A DNA stretch of 64,000 nucleotides from Asterochloris sp. CNOR1 (GCA_963969365.1 OZ017760.1:1674001-1738000); one strand, 5' to 3'; positions 22,282 to 35,800 are shown, counted from the first letter of the stretch. Program-made: numbers and translations. Notes: generated from the letters alone by a model not told the origin.

Positions 22282-24466
22282 TCAGTCTTCCGCATAGGAC
22301 TTGCGTGTCCCTCTTGCCCTGCGCCGGCTGCCTCCCTGATCCTGCTGCTCTGGGCATTTGGCCAGATGAGCAGCAAACCTGCAGCTTGGAGACAGCAGCA
22401 ACACTCCTGAGCCCAGAAACACCACAAGAACCGGTACAAGCACGATAAATACTGGGGGCACACTTGTGGTGTGAGTAAGCTCAGTCTGACCTGCTGGAGA
22501 AGACTGAGGAGCCGCAGTACATGCAGGTGATGTGGCACCCAGGTGGGCTGGCGAAGCTCTGACCAAAAACATCGAGATGGGCCTGCAACAGGAACCAGGC
22601 TTGTGCTGAGCCAAGCGTGCTGGAAGGTAGCAGCAGCTGCTGATATAGCTCTAGATGAAGCGGCTGCAGCACTGAACAGGAGTTGGCAGTCAGCAAAACA
22701 GTCACCAATCAGATCCCTGCTGAAGATGTGCTGAGTGACAGTCATGGGCAGCTGCAGGTAGATTTCCAAGAGGCTGCAGGCACATGCAAGTCCAGCAGAA
22801 CGACAAGCTGTCTCCACCCCGTGCACATCCACTCACTGGCTGCGGCACAAAGTTGGGCAACTGCACCTCCATATCCTGCTCGCTGGTCTTCACAGCTCCC
22901 TGCAAGCAGACACCAAGAGCTGACAGGTGCATCCGGCGCATGACAGCAGCATGGCTGTCATGCTGTGTGGGCAGGCAGCTCACCCCACTGGCAAGGACTG
23001 CCCTCTGCACCTCCAAAGCAATGTTCAGCAGCACCTCTGCATGCACAATTGGCATCTGTCAGGGGCAGGCGTACCTTGACCTGTGCAGCTTTTTGCAGAA
23101 GATGCATGGAAGCAATGCATGGCCTGTAGGGGCTCACCGTCTAGAATGTAAGCATATGCAGCCACACTTTGAGACACCAATGATTGAGGACGCTGCAGGC
23201 CCTGCTGCAGCTGATTGATGCAGGCGATCTGCTGGTGTATGAGCTGCTGATCTTGGAGAATGCGATTAAGCTGCTTGCCTGCACTGCTGTTTGGCCCAGC
23301 ACTCATGCGCTCGTGGTGAACTATGGCATGCAATCTGACCTTCAACAATCCTATCTGAAGCTCATCGGGGGCAACGCTTCATGCCCTGTCTTTCATACAG
23401 ACAAGTCTGGTCATGCACAGCGTGGGGTCCGGCCTGCCTATGTGAGAGCGTTCTGCCCACTGTCTGCAGCTGTCAAAGCACTCTGCCCATTTCAGAGTGC
23501 TTCAGCAGTATGGCTGCAATCTGTGGCGCATGTGGATCAAGAGCTTCATGTACAGGACTCAGAGCAGCCTCTGCATATCAGCCTTTGCAACGGCAATGCC
23601 AGGCGAGCCTTCTGCCCCTTGCAAACAGCTCAACAGCTCTGTAGAAGCTCCTGGTGATAGCTGGCGAATGAGTCTCCAAGCCAGACGGTGCAGTGCCACC
23701 ACAGCTATCTTCCGGACTGCTGAGGGTGGCAGCAGCTGCAGGACAGCAAAGGGGTCACCCAGCCAACGGTCAGGCAGTCCAGAGCCAGCACGGCTGTACA
23801 GCTGTACAGCCAGTGTCTGGGATGCAGGCTGCTGGCAACAGGTGCTGGGCTCACCTTGCCTGCACCTGTAGCACAGCCTGGCTGCCCAGATGAAATTCGA
23901 AGATGTTGCTCTACACCTTGCATTCTGGGCTGTAGGCTTCAGGGCCGCCGCGCAGTCTGGTCATGGCAGCCAGAGATCTGCCATAGCGCACAAAAGCACC
24001 TGGCTGCACCATGGAGCCTGTGAGATTGAGCTTACTAAGTGGCTGCAGCATGGCAGTTGATGCCCCAGGCAGAGACCAGCTGTCGCCACCACAGACTCCT
24101 GCTGTAAGGTCTTTCTGCAATGTCTAGAATGGCAGGCCGATTCTCATTCAGATGGGTTATGGAGCTACTCTAGAGACAGCAAGCAAAATGATAACATGCC
24201 CCCATGGCAACATACTGATTTGGTGGCAGTAGACATTGATGTACAAGCTTCTGCCATGCCCTAAATCACTGACTTGACTAGATGTTCAAGGCACACAGAT
24301 CTAAGCTCACCATAATGTCAACCATTTCAAGAGGGTCAACCAACTTCCACTGCACATTGGAGCCTTCTTTGGCATACATGGGAGCTTGATCGGCTGCATC
24401 GGTCGGCATTTCACCGGGAGCCTCACGAGAAACATCGTTAGTTGCATCCGCGCCCCAGCATAGCAT
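22282..24466 (-). CDS. Unidentified secreted/type I membrane protein, multi-exon
   Basis: Minus-strand exons join in phase at 24466-24311, 24114-23917 and 23816 downward (low end unresolved near 23570), then at 23339-23138, 23036-22984 and 22899-22837. A last exon ends in a TGA at 22282-22284. The last exon encodes a clear membrane span (VPPVFIVLVPVLVVFLGSGV) after a Ser/Pro/Thr-rich stalk, then a basic tail (GSRRRARGTRKS). Upstream of the ATG at 24466 the same frame is open and hydrophobic (LPLALSVLFLTMLCWGADA), like a signal peptide, so the true start may lie further upstream. The middle is helical (AVRKIAVVALHRLAWRLI; LIHQQIACINQLQQG). No family is recognised. Two junctions, near 23.5 and 22.7 kb, are unresolved, so the full product is uncertain. 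Confidence 0.5.
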
Positions 24467-24757
24467 GGTCAAGAAAAGCACAGATAATGCCAGAGGCAAG
24501 GCAGGAGCAGGCAGGGGCACCAGCAGGATCTTGCGCAACAGCCAGCAGGCTGCACCAGCTGCTGCAGGCCAGGCCGTGCAGAAGCAGCCAAGCACCGTAA
24601 GCAGGCGGGGCACGGCCAGGAACCCAGCCACCAGCAGAACCTCGCTTGGGGGAAAGGCTGCAGGTTGGCGTGCCTTTGGCCCAACCCAAGAAAAACGCTC
24701 TCGCCAACCCACCTTGCAGGTGCTGACTGTCTCAGCTGACATGATGCCTCAGCAGGT

Positions 24758-24799
<42 letters not shown>

Positions 24800-26397
24800 G
24801 CCCCAGAGCAGGCTGGAGGAGGGCACAAGAACGTGGCAATGCCTCTGCCCCATGGCAGCGCTCTGGAACAGCTGGCAGCCATGAAGGGGCAGCTAGAGGC
24901 GCAGGTACGATGTGTTGCGGTGTGTACAAGGAAAGCAGTAGCACGAACATAGATCCAGAGGAATGGTGTTATCATCAGCAGCCCTGTGGAGCTAGGGAGC
25001 AGCTTTTCGGAAGGCAGCAGGTGGAGCAAGAGTTGAGAGCTGCATTAAGGGCTAAGGCAATGCTGGCTGGGCCTTGTGCCATTGCAACATTGCCACTCTC
25101 CATTTCGGGCTGTGCAGGAGCAGCAGCTGAGACCAGCAGGGTGTGGTCTGTGCAGCATGCATCGGGCACATGTGGCCTTCTGCTCTAAAGCAAGCCTCCC
25201 CCAACAGTCTCCCAAAAATATTCTGCCGGCCTGTACTCCACCATGACAGCCCTGGGGCAGCTCTGCCTAAGGTTGCTCCACCTTCTGAAGTGTAGTGCAG
25301 CCTTCAGCTATACTGCAGGTCCGCATTCAGGTTTCCTTCAGGGACGCAGGCAACCACTGACTGGGCTGCACCTTGCAACCCTCATCTGCTATAGCATATA
25401 TATGTGTCCCCAGCAGGTTGCTGGTATTGAGGAGCACCTGCAGCAGCTGCAAGAGGAGCATCTGCGCTCAGAGGAACAGCGTCACCTAGATGTTAAAAGA
25501 ACTGCAGCGGTGAGCTGCACCTTCCACGTGTGCTCGTCGCACCTGCAGCTGTAGTACAGAATTGCTGAAGCTGCCTGACAACACAACTGCAGCAGTGAGC
25601 TCTTGCAACAGCCCATTGGCTGTGCTGCAAGTGTGATTTGCCTCCTGCATCCCTGTGTGGCCAGGGCTGGGGGTGCTGAGGTAGGCTGGCTGATCTGCTG
25701 CTCCAGGTGTGTACATGCTCAGAACAGCAAAGTGACTGTCCGAACTGCAGTAGAGAGATATTCCTAGCATCGCTCGTGTACAGGCTGGACACAAGTCCGT
25801 GCCATGAAAATGCTGCTGGCCTGGCAGGCTTGTCATCTGCGCTGTGCGTGGTCTAAAGATTTCCTATCACTTGCCGGAAACCCCTTCCACTTGCCACCTG
25901 TTGTTGGTGCAGGCCCATGACAAAGAAGTCAGAGAAGCCTTCCAAGAGGCAACAGATCAACAGCAACTTGCAAGGGTGAGCCCTGCTGCATCTCAGCAGT
26001 TCATCTTCACTGCACGCACCTCAGTCCAGCTGGAGCACACAGTTCCACTCAGTTCCAGCTGCAGCACACAATTGGGAACCACCCAGCAATACAATGTGCC
26101 TCCCAATCCCCTGTCGCACTGCAGGAGGAGCTGCAGAAGGATGTGGCCAGGTTCACTGACATCCTTAGGGCTGAAGAGCGACACACAAAAGCACAGCAGG
26201 CCAAGCTTGAGAGGTGCACTGCATCTTGTGCTGCAAGGGAGGCAAGCTGCTTGAGCTGCCTCTGCATTGCAAGCCCTGTGCACAGCGTGACCCACTCAAC
26301 ACCACAATGGTGTCACTGCAGGGAGATCCAACAGATGTCAAGGACAGCCACAGCAGAATTGCAGCAGGCACTGAGCCAACACCTGGTATCTGCTTGA
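24465..26397 (+). CDS. Small coiled-coil protein of unknown function
   Basis: Exons in phase: 24465-24755, 24797-24904, 25417-25509, 25913-25975, 26125-26213 and 26322-26397 (TGA); about 239 aa. An additional exon near 25018 (frame VEQELRAALRAKAMLAG) is possible. The first exon is basic and Ala/Gly/Ser-rich, without obvious structure. The rest is a nearly continuous charged helix with heptad character (IEEHLQQLQEEHLRSEEQR; EELQKDVARFTDILRAEERH; EIQQMSRTATAELQQAL). This suggests a structural or centriole/cytoskeleton-type coiled coil, but nothing specific is recognised. The start codon overlaps the minus-strand gene's ATG. A later start at 24741 is possible and would remove most of exon 1. Confidence 0.6.
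24757..24798. repeat. (AGC)n microsatellite that forms a whole predicted intron
   Basis: About 13 AGC units follow a CAGCAG|GTGAGC donor. In the coiled-coil gene the frame requires removing 41 bases (24756-24796), which are almost entirely AGC repeats ending in CAG, or 56 bases if the acceptor is at 24811. Read through, the repeat would encode polyserine and then hit a stop about 100 bases later. Confidence 0.7.
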
Positions 26398-26805
26398 ACA
26401 AATAGAGTGTGTCAGAACATCAGCCGTTTCATGTTGACATCAGCACCGAGCAACTTCAAAGGTCAGGCTGAAACAGCAGCGATGAAGTGTGGCTGCTGCA
26501 TACTGGATGCAGTGCTAGTGAGGGCCAAAGGGGGGCCGGGAACAGGTAGAGGCATGGGCAAATATTCAAGTTCAATGCACCCTAAGTGCCATCAAGCCTG
26601 CTGCACAAGGTGCCTTGAGCATTGGGGCCTGCACTGTGCCAAGTTCTGGAGGCCAGGTCCAGTGCCTGGTGCAGAGGCATGCACAGATCTTTCAATGTGT
26701 CAGTTTCGGCATGTGCGACAGAGCGAAGGGGGCCACTGACTGGGCGGGATACATGAGGCACCTATTGCTAGTGTCAGGGCTTGTGAGATGGGTGAAGCAA
26801 TGCTA
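26398..26805. other. Convergent 3' interval
   Basis: About 408 bases between the stop of the coiled-coil gene and the stop of the giant minus-strand kinase gene. No supported exon, repeat or recognisable poly(A) element was found on either strand. Confidence 0.5.
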
Positions 26806-29800
26806 CTAGTGAGTGTCGCTCTCTGGATTGAGCCCATGCGCTATGGTGGCGAAGGGGCTTGCTGCCATCAGGGGGTCGAGCCCGACAGTGGCCGGCTGCT
26901 GTGGCTGCTGCCCAACTGTGGCAAATGGGCTTGCTGCTGTCAACGGGTCAAGCCTGGGCTGCTGCCCATCACTGTGTTGCACAGCAGCAAAAGGGCTTGC
27001 CGCTGTGATCGGATCCAGCTGGGTGCTGGGTGCCTGCTGTGGTGGCGGAGCAGCAGCTGCCTCCTGGCTGCCATGCTGTATTGCAGCAAAGGGGCTTGCC
27101 GCCGTGACAGAATCCAGTTGGGTGCTAGGTGCCTGCTGTGGTGGCGGGGCAGGAGCTGCCTCCTGGCTGCCATGCTGTATTGCAGCAAAGGGACTAGCCG
27201 CCATCAGAGGATCCAGCTGAGCGCTGGTGGCCTGCTGCGGTGCCTGCCTGGCAGCATCCGGCCCAGATGTAGGCCACCTGCCAGCACCGCTCTCCTGCCC
27301 CGAGCTGTGCCGGCTTTTTGAACGTGCCTGGCGCCCAGAAGGAGACTGGCTGCTGCCAGACTCAGCAGCAGGAGGGGCGGGGCCCCTGCGCCGGCCGGTG
27401 CCAGACCCCTCATGGGAACTCCCCGAGCCTCCTCCCTCACTGCTGCTGATGTGGGTGCTCTGCAGCCCCTTCAGCGCAATCTTGCGGCGCTCCTCAAAGC
27501 TCATGTTTGCAACTTCCTCCTGGCTGCGACCGTCATACTGCAGCAGGCAGAGCGCTCTGTTCAGCACCATGTTGTCTTTCTCAGGGCACATACCTTGAAG
27601 GTTGGCTTTGTCACTGAGTCCCGTCCAGAGGACGCGGTGCTGCAGGCTGGCAGAACAGCACCTGTGCTGCACGTAGGCGTGTAATGCAGTTGGGCCACAC
27701 ATAGGCAGCCAGGCCAAAGCTCATGTTTCAAACCTCTGCTGTGCTGCAGCAGTCAGCAACAGCTCTCTACATTGGCCTGGGCAAGGCCGGCAAGTTACAG
27801 CCTGAGGCTGGCTTCTGCAACAGCCATGTGAAAAGTGTTGAGCATCCGTTGCAATCTTTGGGCCTGGGCCCGGCTGCATGCTTATAATGGCTCTCTCGTG
27901 AGCTTCTCAGGCCAGGAGGCTGGCGGGCCACAAACACCACCATCAGGTGAGTATGGCCTGATGACCCTGCATTGATGCAGACCGTCTCTTGCCTGCTTGA
28001 CCCGGAGGCCTGAAGCAGACATCTCCTTGTTGCTGTTCTCAGTGGCGCCCACCTGAGCCCGTTGCCACCTCGGCAAGACCAAGCCCGCACTTGAGCAGAC
28101 CCTGGCTCACCTGCTCTGCCAGCTGAGCGGAAGCAGACAACCCCTCATCGCTGTCCTCTGTGATGAGCCCCAGGGCCTCTGCAGCCTGAGCTGCTTCAAG
28201 CCCTGATGCCGGGGGCTGCAGCCCGGCCATAGACATGTCGATGACAGCAGCGGCCTGCGCCAGCTCCGTGTTGGCAGCCCCGGTGCTGTTGACAGATATG
28301 GCTGCCCGCGCCTCTGCGCTGCTGTCAGACTGGATGGTGTCCAGCCTGGCATACCTCCTCCTGCAGGGGCACATCAGGACAGAGAACTCAGTGTGAGGGC
28401 CATTGCAGTGATCGGGGTGCAACCGGCCGCGTGATGCTGTCAAGCTGACGGTGTCCTGCCTGGCATGCCTCACTGCAGGGTGTCAGCAAACATGACTGGG
28501 AGGAGGCGTGGCAGGAATGACAACAAGCCGCTGGCAGTGGATGCAGACGTGTCACTAGTGTGCTGTGCTTTAGACCAGCCCCTGAGCAAGGCGGGGCGGC
28601 GAGACCCAAGCAGCGCATTTGCCAGCATGACTGCTGACTGCTGTGCTGAGGGTCGCACAGTCATTGCTGCAGACTAAGTTCATTGAAGACAGGACTGGCC
28701 CTTGCTGTGCTGATGCCATGAGCTTTCTGATGATCATCACATTCAGGCTCTCCCTTTAGAACATAAGCAGAGCAACCTCCTTCAGCTGCAAGGTCACCTC
28801 TGGGCCGCATCATCTTGACGCTTCTGACGCCGCTGTTGCTTCTGGGCAGCCTGAAGCGCTCGGAGGCGCTGCATGTGCTCCATCCGGGGCGGGGCAACCA
28901 CCTGCAGCGTCAGGAGATGCGATGAGGGCCTCCAGTGCACAGCAGGCAAACAATGGATGCGTCTGGGAACCTCAGCCACAAGGGAAGCAATGATGGACAG
29001 CAATGTAATTTGAGCAGCAGTCTGGGACGGTTCACAATCCTGCAGCAAGCCGCCTGTGAGAGCACTGCTCATGCAGTACACACCCTGGCAGCAGCTTTCT
29101 GCTGAGCCCGGGACTGATTACCCAGTAAGTTGGAGTAACAAGGCGGGCCAGGTGGGCAGCAGATTGCAATGCAGTGGATGCACTTGCTAGAATGTAGAGT
29201 CGTGTGAGCGCGTCTGCAACACAAGCAACGCACTTTTCGCCCTGTGCCCAGAAGTCCTCAGCCAGTGGGCCCTGCTCGCAGCCAGCAGAACCACAACCCT
29301 CACCTTCCCCTTAGCTATCTTCAGACACTGCCCACACCTGGAACTTACAGGCAACCCCTTTCACAGGCAGCCCCCCACCTGCTGCGTCTCCAGGTCGTGC
29401 TGCTGCTGCAGGGGCACTGGATCCTGCGGTGCTTGCAGGCGCTGCATCTGCTCAGAGCGGCTGCGGTGGGCCAGCATGACCGCCAGCTCCTCTTCATCAT
29501 AGTCGCAGGAGCCCACGCTGGCAGTGCTTGCTACTGACGCCATCTGCAGGTGGCGGCCTGCAGGCAGCGCTGGGCGGGTCAGCTCAGCATTCTATCATTA
29601 GTTTCGAAAGACTATGCGTATGGCCCAAAGTCCTATAACAGGTGGTCTCTGGCTGACAGCAAGGTCCAAAGTCTGCCCGCACTGGGGCCTGCACACAGCG
29701 CCCACTCATGTTGAGACAAGTAACTGCACATCCAGGCCCCGATTCGCACTGTCACCCAATCAAGACGCACTTCAAGCAGCGCAAGCCATTGCACGGGTGC

Positions 29801-32800
29801 CCTAGCAACATAGCCGCCATCACATCGCCACCTAAGCAGCGCTACAGGATGCCACTAGAAAGCACCTTGCATGGCATGCTCAGGGCACAGGAAGGGCTGC
29901 CTCTGTGCACATGCTCCCCTGTGGTAAGGTGGCCAGCATATTGTTGCAACCACAGACTACAAGCAGCCACCCAGGCCACCATCCTGTTTGGTCAGGGCCT
30001 CTCCTCATAGCAGGCATCTCCCAGGGCCGGACTGATGGTGAAATTGTGATCGATACTGCTCTCATGCAGGTAGCTGGAGAGCACATCATATCACCACCTT
30101 AGCAACAGCCTTGAGTCCTGCCCCCACACATTGCCTTACATGGGAGCAGTGCACCTGAGAGCCGGAGGCGTCCAGCAAACACACCGCATAACACTCTCAC
30201 ATGCAGCTGCGCCCCCGCCTACCAGACATGGCAAGGCCTGCACAGATGGCTTGCACCATGCTGCCGCCCCCTGCTGGGTCATTGCGATGTCCCCAAGCCC
30301 CACTGCACTGATGCAGTGGCAGATGTGCCACACAGTCTGCTTTCAGTTCCAGCAGCTGACCTGAGAATGAGCCCTGCCCAGCGAAGGGAGACGTCATGGC
30401 CGGCGGCTCAGCCCCCCCTGTCCCCGAGTTCCCTGCTTCGTCAGGGCTCATGGCCCCTGCTGTAGCAGCAGCGAGAGTCGATAGACTGTGCCGTTGCTGC
30501 CGCTGGTCCCCAGAGGATGATGACTCCTCCCCACTGCTCCGCGCCTGCGGCTGCTGCTGAATCTCAGCAAAGGGGCTTGCAGACGCCAGGTCACCACTGC
30601 GGCGCTGTGTCAGCTGCTGCGGGGCCTGCGGAGCTGGCTGACCAGCCACAAGGTCGCCGCTGCCAAAGCCTAGTGCCGGCTCGGCCTGCACGCCGCCAGT
30701 CGCTGGGTCGCTGCTTTCAAGGGCTGCCGTCCGCAGGGCAGTTGAACCCTGCGCAGGCTCTTGGGGCTGTGCCTGCGCAAAGCCGCTTGCAGAGGCCGCA
30801 TCCCTCTGTCCTGCTGGCTGCTGCTGGACCGCCGCAAAGCGGCTCAGCTCACGGCTGCTGCTCCTGGGCTGCTGCGGCGCCTGCTGAACCTGGGCAAAGG
30901 GGCTTGCAGCGGTGAGGTCCCCACCTGCAGCCCTGGCCTGAGGCTGCTGCTGCTGAACCTGGGCAAAGGGGCTCCTTTCGCTGCCCCTGCGAACTGGAGA
31001 GCCGCGTGCAACCGCCTGCTGAGACTGAGACGCTGGTAGAGGTGCAGCATCGCTGTCGCCGACCGCCTGCACCTGGGCAAAGGGGCTGGTCCAGGCTGTG
31101 TTGCTGCTGGTCTGCTGGGCAGACAGGCGCGAGGGGCCTGAGGCACGGGTGGCCATCGATGCCTGCAGCAGCACAGGCAAAGAGTCGTGAGGCATGTGTC
31201 ATCTGACCGCAATGGCTTGTCGGACACTACGGACACAGGAGACATGCAGCACCATGAGCATGACCAACCTGGCTGGGCAGACCCGTCAAGACGTGCCCCC
31301 TGTGTGAGGGCACACAAGCAGCTGATTGTGTCCCAGGTCTGCCGCCTCACAACAGCAGCTCACATACTCCTTGAAACTCTGCCCAGTCGCCTTGCTCCCA
31401 GCACTGTCCAGCTCTGCCTCCTCAATGCAATTGCATGGGCATAGGCCCCTCAAGCGGCCACAGACCGCAGTGCATGCAGCCACCTGGGACGCCGGTTGAA
31501 AGGAGCTCACGTACTCCTTGCCACCCTGCCCCAGCGCGTTGCTCGACTGGCACTGCCAGCAATAGCTGACCCTGTCCGCTGCAGGAGCTTGAGAGAGGGG
31601 CGGGCCCTGTGCACAACACAATGTGCCCACCTGGGACGCCGCCTCAAAGGGGCTCATGTACTCCCCGCCGCCTTGCCCTGCAGCTCTGCTCCCAGCACCC
31701 GCCAAAGCTGCCTCCTCCCCAGGCGCGGGCGCTCGCAGCGCTGATGACCCCATGCGCTCGGCAGTCGACCTCTCTGGCCCTGCCTCTGTCCAGCCATCTG
31801 GGGGCCCCTCGGGCAGCACTGGCCTGAAGCTGAACTGCCTGCTGCCCTGCTCCTCCAGGCTGGGGCCCCTGGAGGGACCCCTTGAGGGACCTGCTGCCCC
31901 AATGCTGGGCCCGACGGCGCTGGCAATGGAGGCCTGGCGGGACCCCGTGGTGCTGTGGGACCCTGAACGACTCATGCTGGTGGCTGCCACTCCCAGGGGC
32001 GGCGCAAAGGGCTGCTGGTGGGGTGGGGGCCGCTGGAAGCCTCCCATCTCCGCCGATGCCTGCAGGTGTGCGGGTGTGAAGGGTGGTAGCCGGTGCGACA
32101 GGCTCATGACCAGCTGCTGCCCCTCACTGCTGCAAAAATCTTTCCTGAACCCAGGGGCGACAGACACCATAGCATGCGCAGGCAACCCGGGACCTGAAGA
32201 GGCCCAGACATCGCTTTGATCGTCTGAGGACCCAGCAGACTTCTGGGTGCATGACTGGCTGGCAAGAAGCCAGTCTCCTGAACAGACAGCCTTGCACACT
32301 GTGCAACCCTGAGGCCCTGGCAGGCAGGAGCAGACGGTCTGCAGACAATGTCTCATGTATTCTTTTGCAGGCAGCACTGCAGGTGCCCTGCAGCAAAGTC
32401 AGCGGCAGCCAAGGTGCCTTGAGTGCTTGCCTGCCTGTGCTCCCCCGTCTGTGCATCCCCGGCCACTCCCCCGAACACAGGAGGCAGCTGTCCACCCTGG
32501 GCTGGGCTGCTGGCTGCGCTTGGCTGGCGCAGCGCAGGGCTGCCCTCCACAGTGCCTCCATGCAACGGGAGATGTCTAACAGGTTGTCCTCGATGCTCCT
32601 CGCTGCTCACCTGCATGGCCTGCTGGGGTGGCCCCGCGGACTGAGTGGCCAAAACGGTGGCACCTGCAGGGACCCACAAACATGGTCGTGCCCTTCGGTG
32701 TCCCGGCAGTAGGCCATCCCTACGTGGAGGCATGGAAGCGGCGCTTGCACCTGAAGAGGCATGCAGCAGGGCAGTGCTGCAAGCTGGGCTCCTTCCAGAG

Positions 32801-35800
32801 GTGCAGCAGAGATGGGCGCCTGTGACAGCCTGATCTGCTGGACAAGGCTGGCAAACAGGCCAACTGAACGAAACGAAGACAAACTGCTCTGGGCAGCAGA
32901 TGCAAGCATGCGAGATGTGATGGCCAGGCGCACACTGCACGGCAGTGCTGCAGAACAGCATGCATGTTGCCTTAACCGGCTTGTATATGGCAAGCCACTG
33001 CAAAGCTGGGGCCAACTTTGACTGAGGAGCCAACTAATGTGGGTTTGCAGTGTGGCCAGCTGCAGGCAGGCAGAGAAAAGCATCGCAGCCTCTTGCGGCC
33101 GCATGGTGGCGGGTCCCACCTGCAGGGGCACCTGCTGCTGTGGTTGTCCTGGCCGGCCAAGGCGCCTGTGGCTCCATGCCTGTCGCCAATGCAAAGGGGT
33201 TGACTATCTCTGACTCGCCTAGGGCAGTCACGGCAGCGGCTGCAGCTGGCAGCGCCTTGGGGCTGCCTGACTCATCTGCAGGTCAAACAGCAGCCATGAT
33301 CATGACATCTCGTGTGGTTGCCGTGAAGCCATGCATGAGCCAGTGCATCACCTGCCATCTGCTGGGCAAGCACCCTAGCCTGCTCATCAAACATGGAACC
33401 GAGGCCCTGCCCGCCCAACAGTAGGCCCAGCGCGCGCTTCAGCAGCAGCTGCCCTGATGACCAGCCCCCCTGGCAAGCAGGCTGCCACTCCTACAAACAT
33501 GACAGGTTTCACCTGACCGTCCCCGCTGCCACTGCCGCCCCTGGCGGTCCACCTGCCCCCACACAGTCTGAGGGGCGTCAGCCTGGGCCAGGGGGGAGGC
33601 CTGTACCCTCGCAGGGTTTGCAGGCAGCCCCAGCGCAGCAGCAGACAGCTCCTGGCTGCTGGCGGCCGACCCCTTGCGGCTCAAGGGCGACATGGGCTGG
33701 ATCGCGTGGGGCAACTCCCCTGACCGCGTGGTCGCACGGCGACGTGAGATGTGAGGCCCCAGCGGGGGCAGCTCCCCTGACCCATTCCCCGAGGCCTTGC
33801 GAGTCATGTGCAGGCCCGGTCCCGCCGGCTGGGGGACCGGCTGACTGCCGGGCGGACTGGAGGCCACCTGAGGAGGGGCTGAGGCTGCAGGCGAGGACAG
33901 AGGGGAAAAGGGGGAGCCCGGCAGCTGGCTGTGACTGCCGGCGGAGCCCTGTTGCCCCTGCCCTGACAGGAGGCTGTCAAAGTTGATGGCACCCACGAAG
34001 GTGTGACTTTGGGGGTGTGCTGGTGGCTGACCCTGGCCAGGACCCTGGAAGCCCTTCATGGCAGCAGATATTTCCTGTGGGTGTTGGTGCTGTGGCAGAG
34101 TCAATCAGCTGCGGTCATGTAGGGTGTGTGCTGTCCACACAGCAAGCCACAAGCTGTGCTCAACAAGCCCAAATAAGCAGCAGTCAATGAGACAGCAGAC
34201 GGTGCGGGCAGCAGAGGATAGTCTGAGGCGCGCAGTGGCAAGCAACAAGGGAGGCTTGTCTATAAGGTGGCCAGTGGGTGGCAGTGCCTGTCACGCTGCA
34301 CCTTGCAGCAGCAAGGGCTGCCGCAGGCACTCAGGGAGGTGTACCTGGAAGGGCCGCAGCAGCTCCGACATGTCGCTGGCTGTCAGGACCATGCTGCCAG
34401 CAGTGGTCCGACCGATCGAGGTAGCTCCCCCGAAGCTCATGCCGCCGCTGCTGGCCTCTGAGCCAGAGGCCAGCAGCTGCTGCCCCTGAGGCCCTGCTAG
34501 GGACGTTGACTTGAACAGATCCCTCTCCTGGAGATCCCTCTCTCCAGTCAGGCTGGGGCGCTGGTAGGCTGCAAGAAGGAGAACACCATCATCCATTCCA
34601 GCCACGCAAAGGCTGCAGCTGTGATAAGAGGGGCAGCACAACATCCTGCTTGCCTGGGACTGCAAGCTGATCAGACAGCCTTGCTGACAGGCAGCTGGCA
34701 ATCGAATTGATGTTGATGTATTTGGCTGACTACAATACATGCAGCATGCACACCAGAGCTGGGTTCGGGGAGCAAGAAGCACTGACAGGCAGCCATGTGC
34801 AGGCAGAAGTGCTGTCTGCAGTGTATGCCACGTCCACAGCGGTGGTCGAGCTGTGCAACAGCCAGCCAGCGCTCACTTTGCATGCGAACAGCCTCTGGCA
34901 GGGGAGTGCTGGTAAAGAAGGTTGTGCCTTCTGCGTAGTTCTCGATGGCACTGGGCACCTCAGTTGTCGCGCACGCAGTCGAGAGTCCTGCAGGCAGAGG
35001 CGGGAACACCTTAAGGCAGGAAGCTGTGACATTGTCCACAGTGCAGGTTTCAAATCTGACCCACAGGGCATTCACCACGGCACCCTCAGCCCATGTGTTG
35101 GGCTGAAGACAGGCAAAGTTGCAAGCACACTAGGGGCGACGGCCTGCCCTGCCTGAACGGGTGCCGCCTTACGATGAGGTCAGGCAGAGTGAGACCACCC
35201 TAGAGGAAGCTCCACGAGGCACAGGGGCAGATGACGGAGGGTGCCCAGATCCGGCATACCTTGTTGTGTGTGATGCGCGACTATTCGACAGCAGGCATGC
35301 TCACCTGCACCACGAGCCTGTGCCGCTGCCAGGGGTGAGGCAGACCGCACCACTGCCCCCCGCACGTGGTGCTCCCCTTCCGCAAAGGGGGAGTGCGGCC
35401 GCATGGTGCTGCCACCTGCAGCAGGAGGGACCCATATGCTTCAGGGGGCTGGCAGGGGCCTGCTGCAGTGCATGCGTTGCTGCCGCATTGCCACCTGGAG
35501 CCACGCAGGGTCCAGCGGGATGCCAGGGCTCAGCATTGTGCGCAGCAGACAGGGACACACATGGCTCACGGGGTTACAAGGAGCGACCAAGGGCTGGCAG
35601 GCACAGCCCAGGCGCACAGAGACCTCCACAGTTCAGGACTGCAGACAGGCACATAGACACAGGCCCGGCCCAGCCATGCTGATGACTCGCCATGTGACAC
35701 TGAAGCACCGGGAGCACAGGCAGGGCACTCAACTGACCGAGCAGCAGGTCACGCCGGCAGCCACTGGCAAGGTTTTACAAGGAATGCACAGGCAACACTG

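Noticed and set aside
24732-24950. Poly-Ala and poly-Cys frames opposite the AGC repeat
   Set aside because: Simple-sequence shadows of the microsatellite in other frames.
26788-27321. Plus-strand open frames opposite the (S/N)PFA repeat exon
   Set aside because: These are antisense shadows of a 99-base repeat that is clearly coding on the minus strand and joined in phase to upstream exons.
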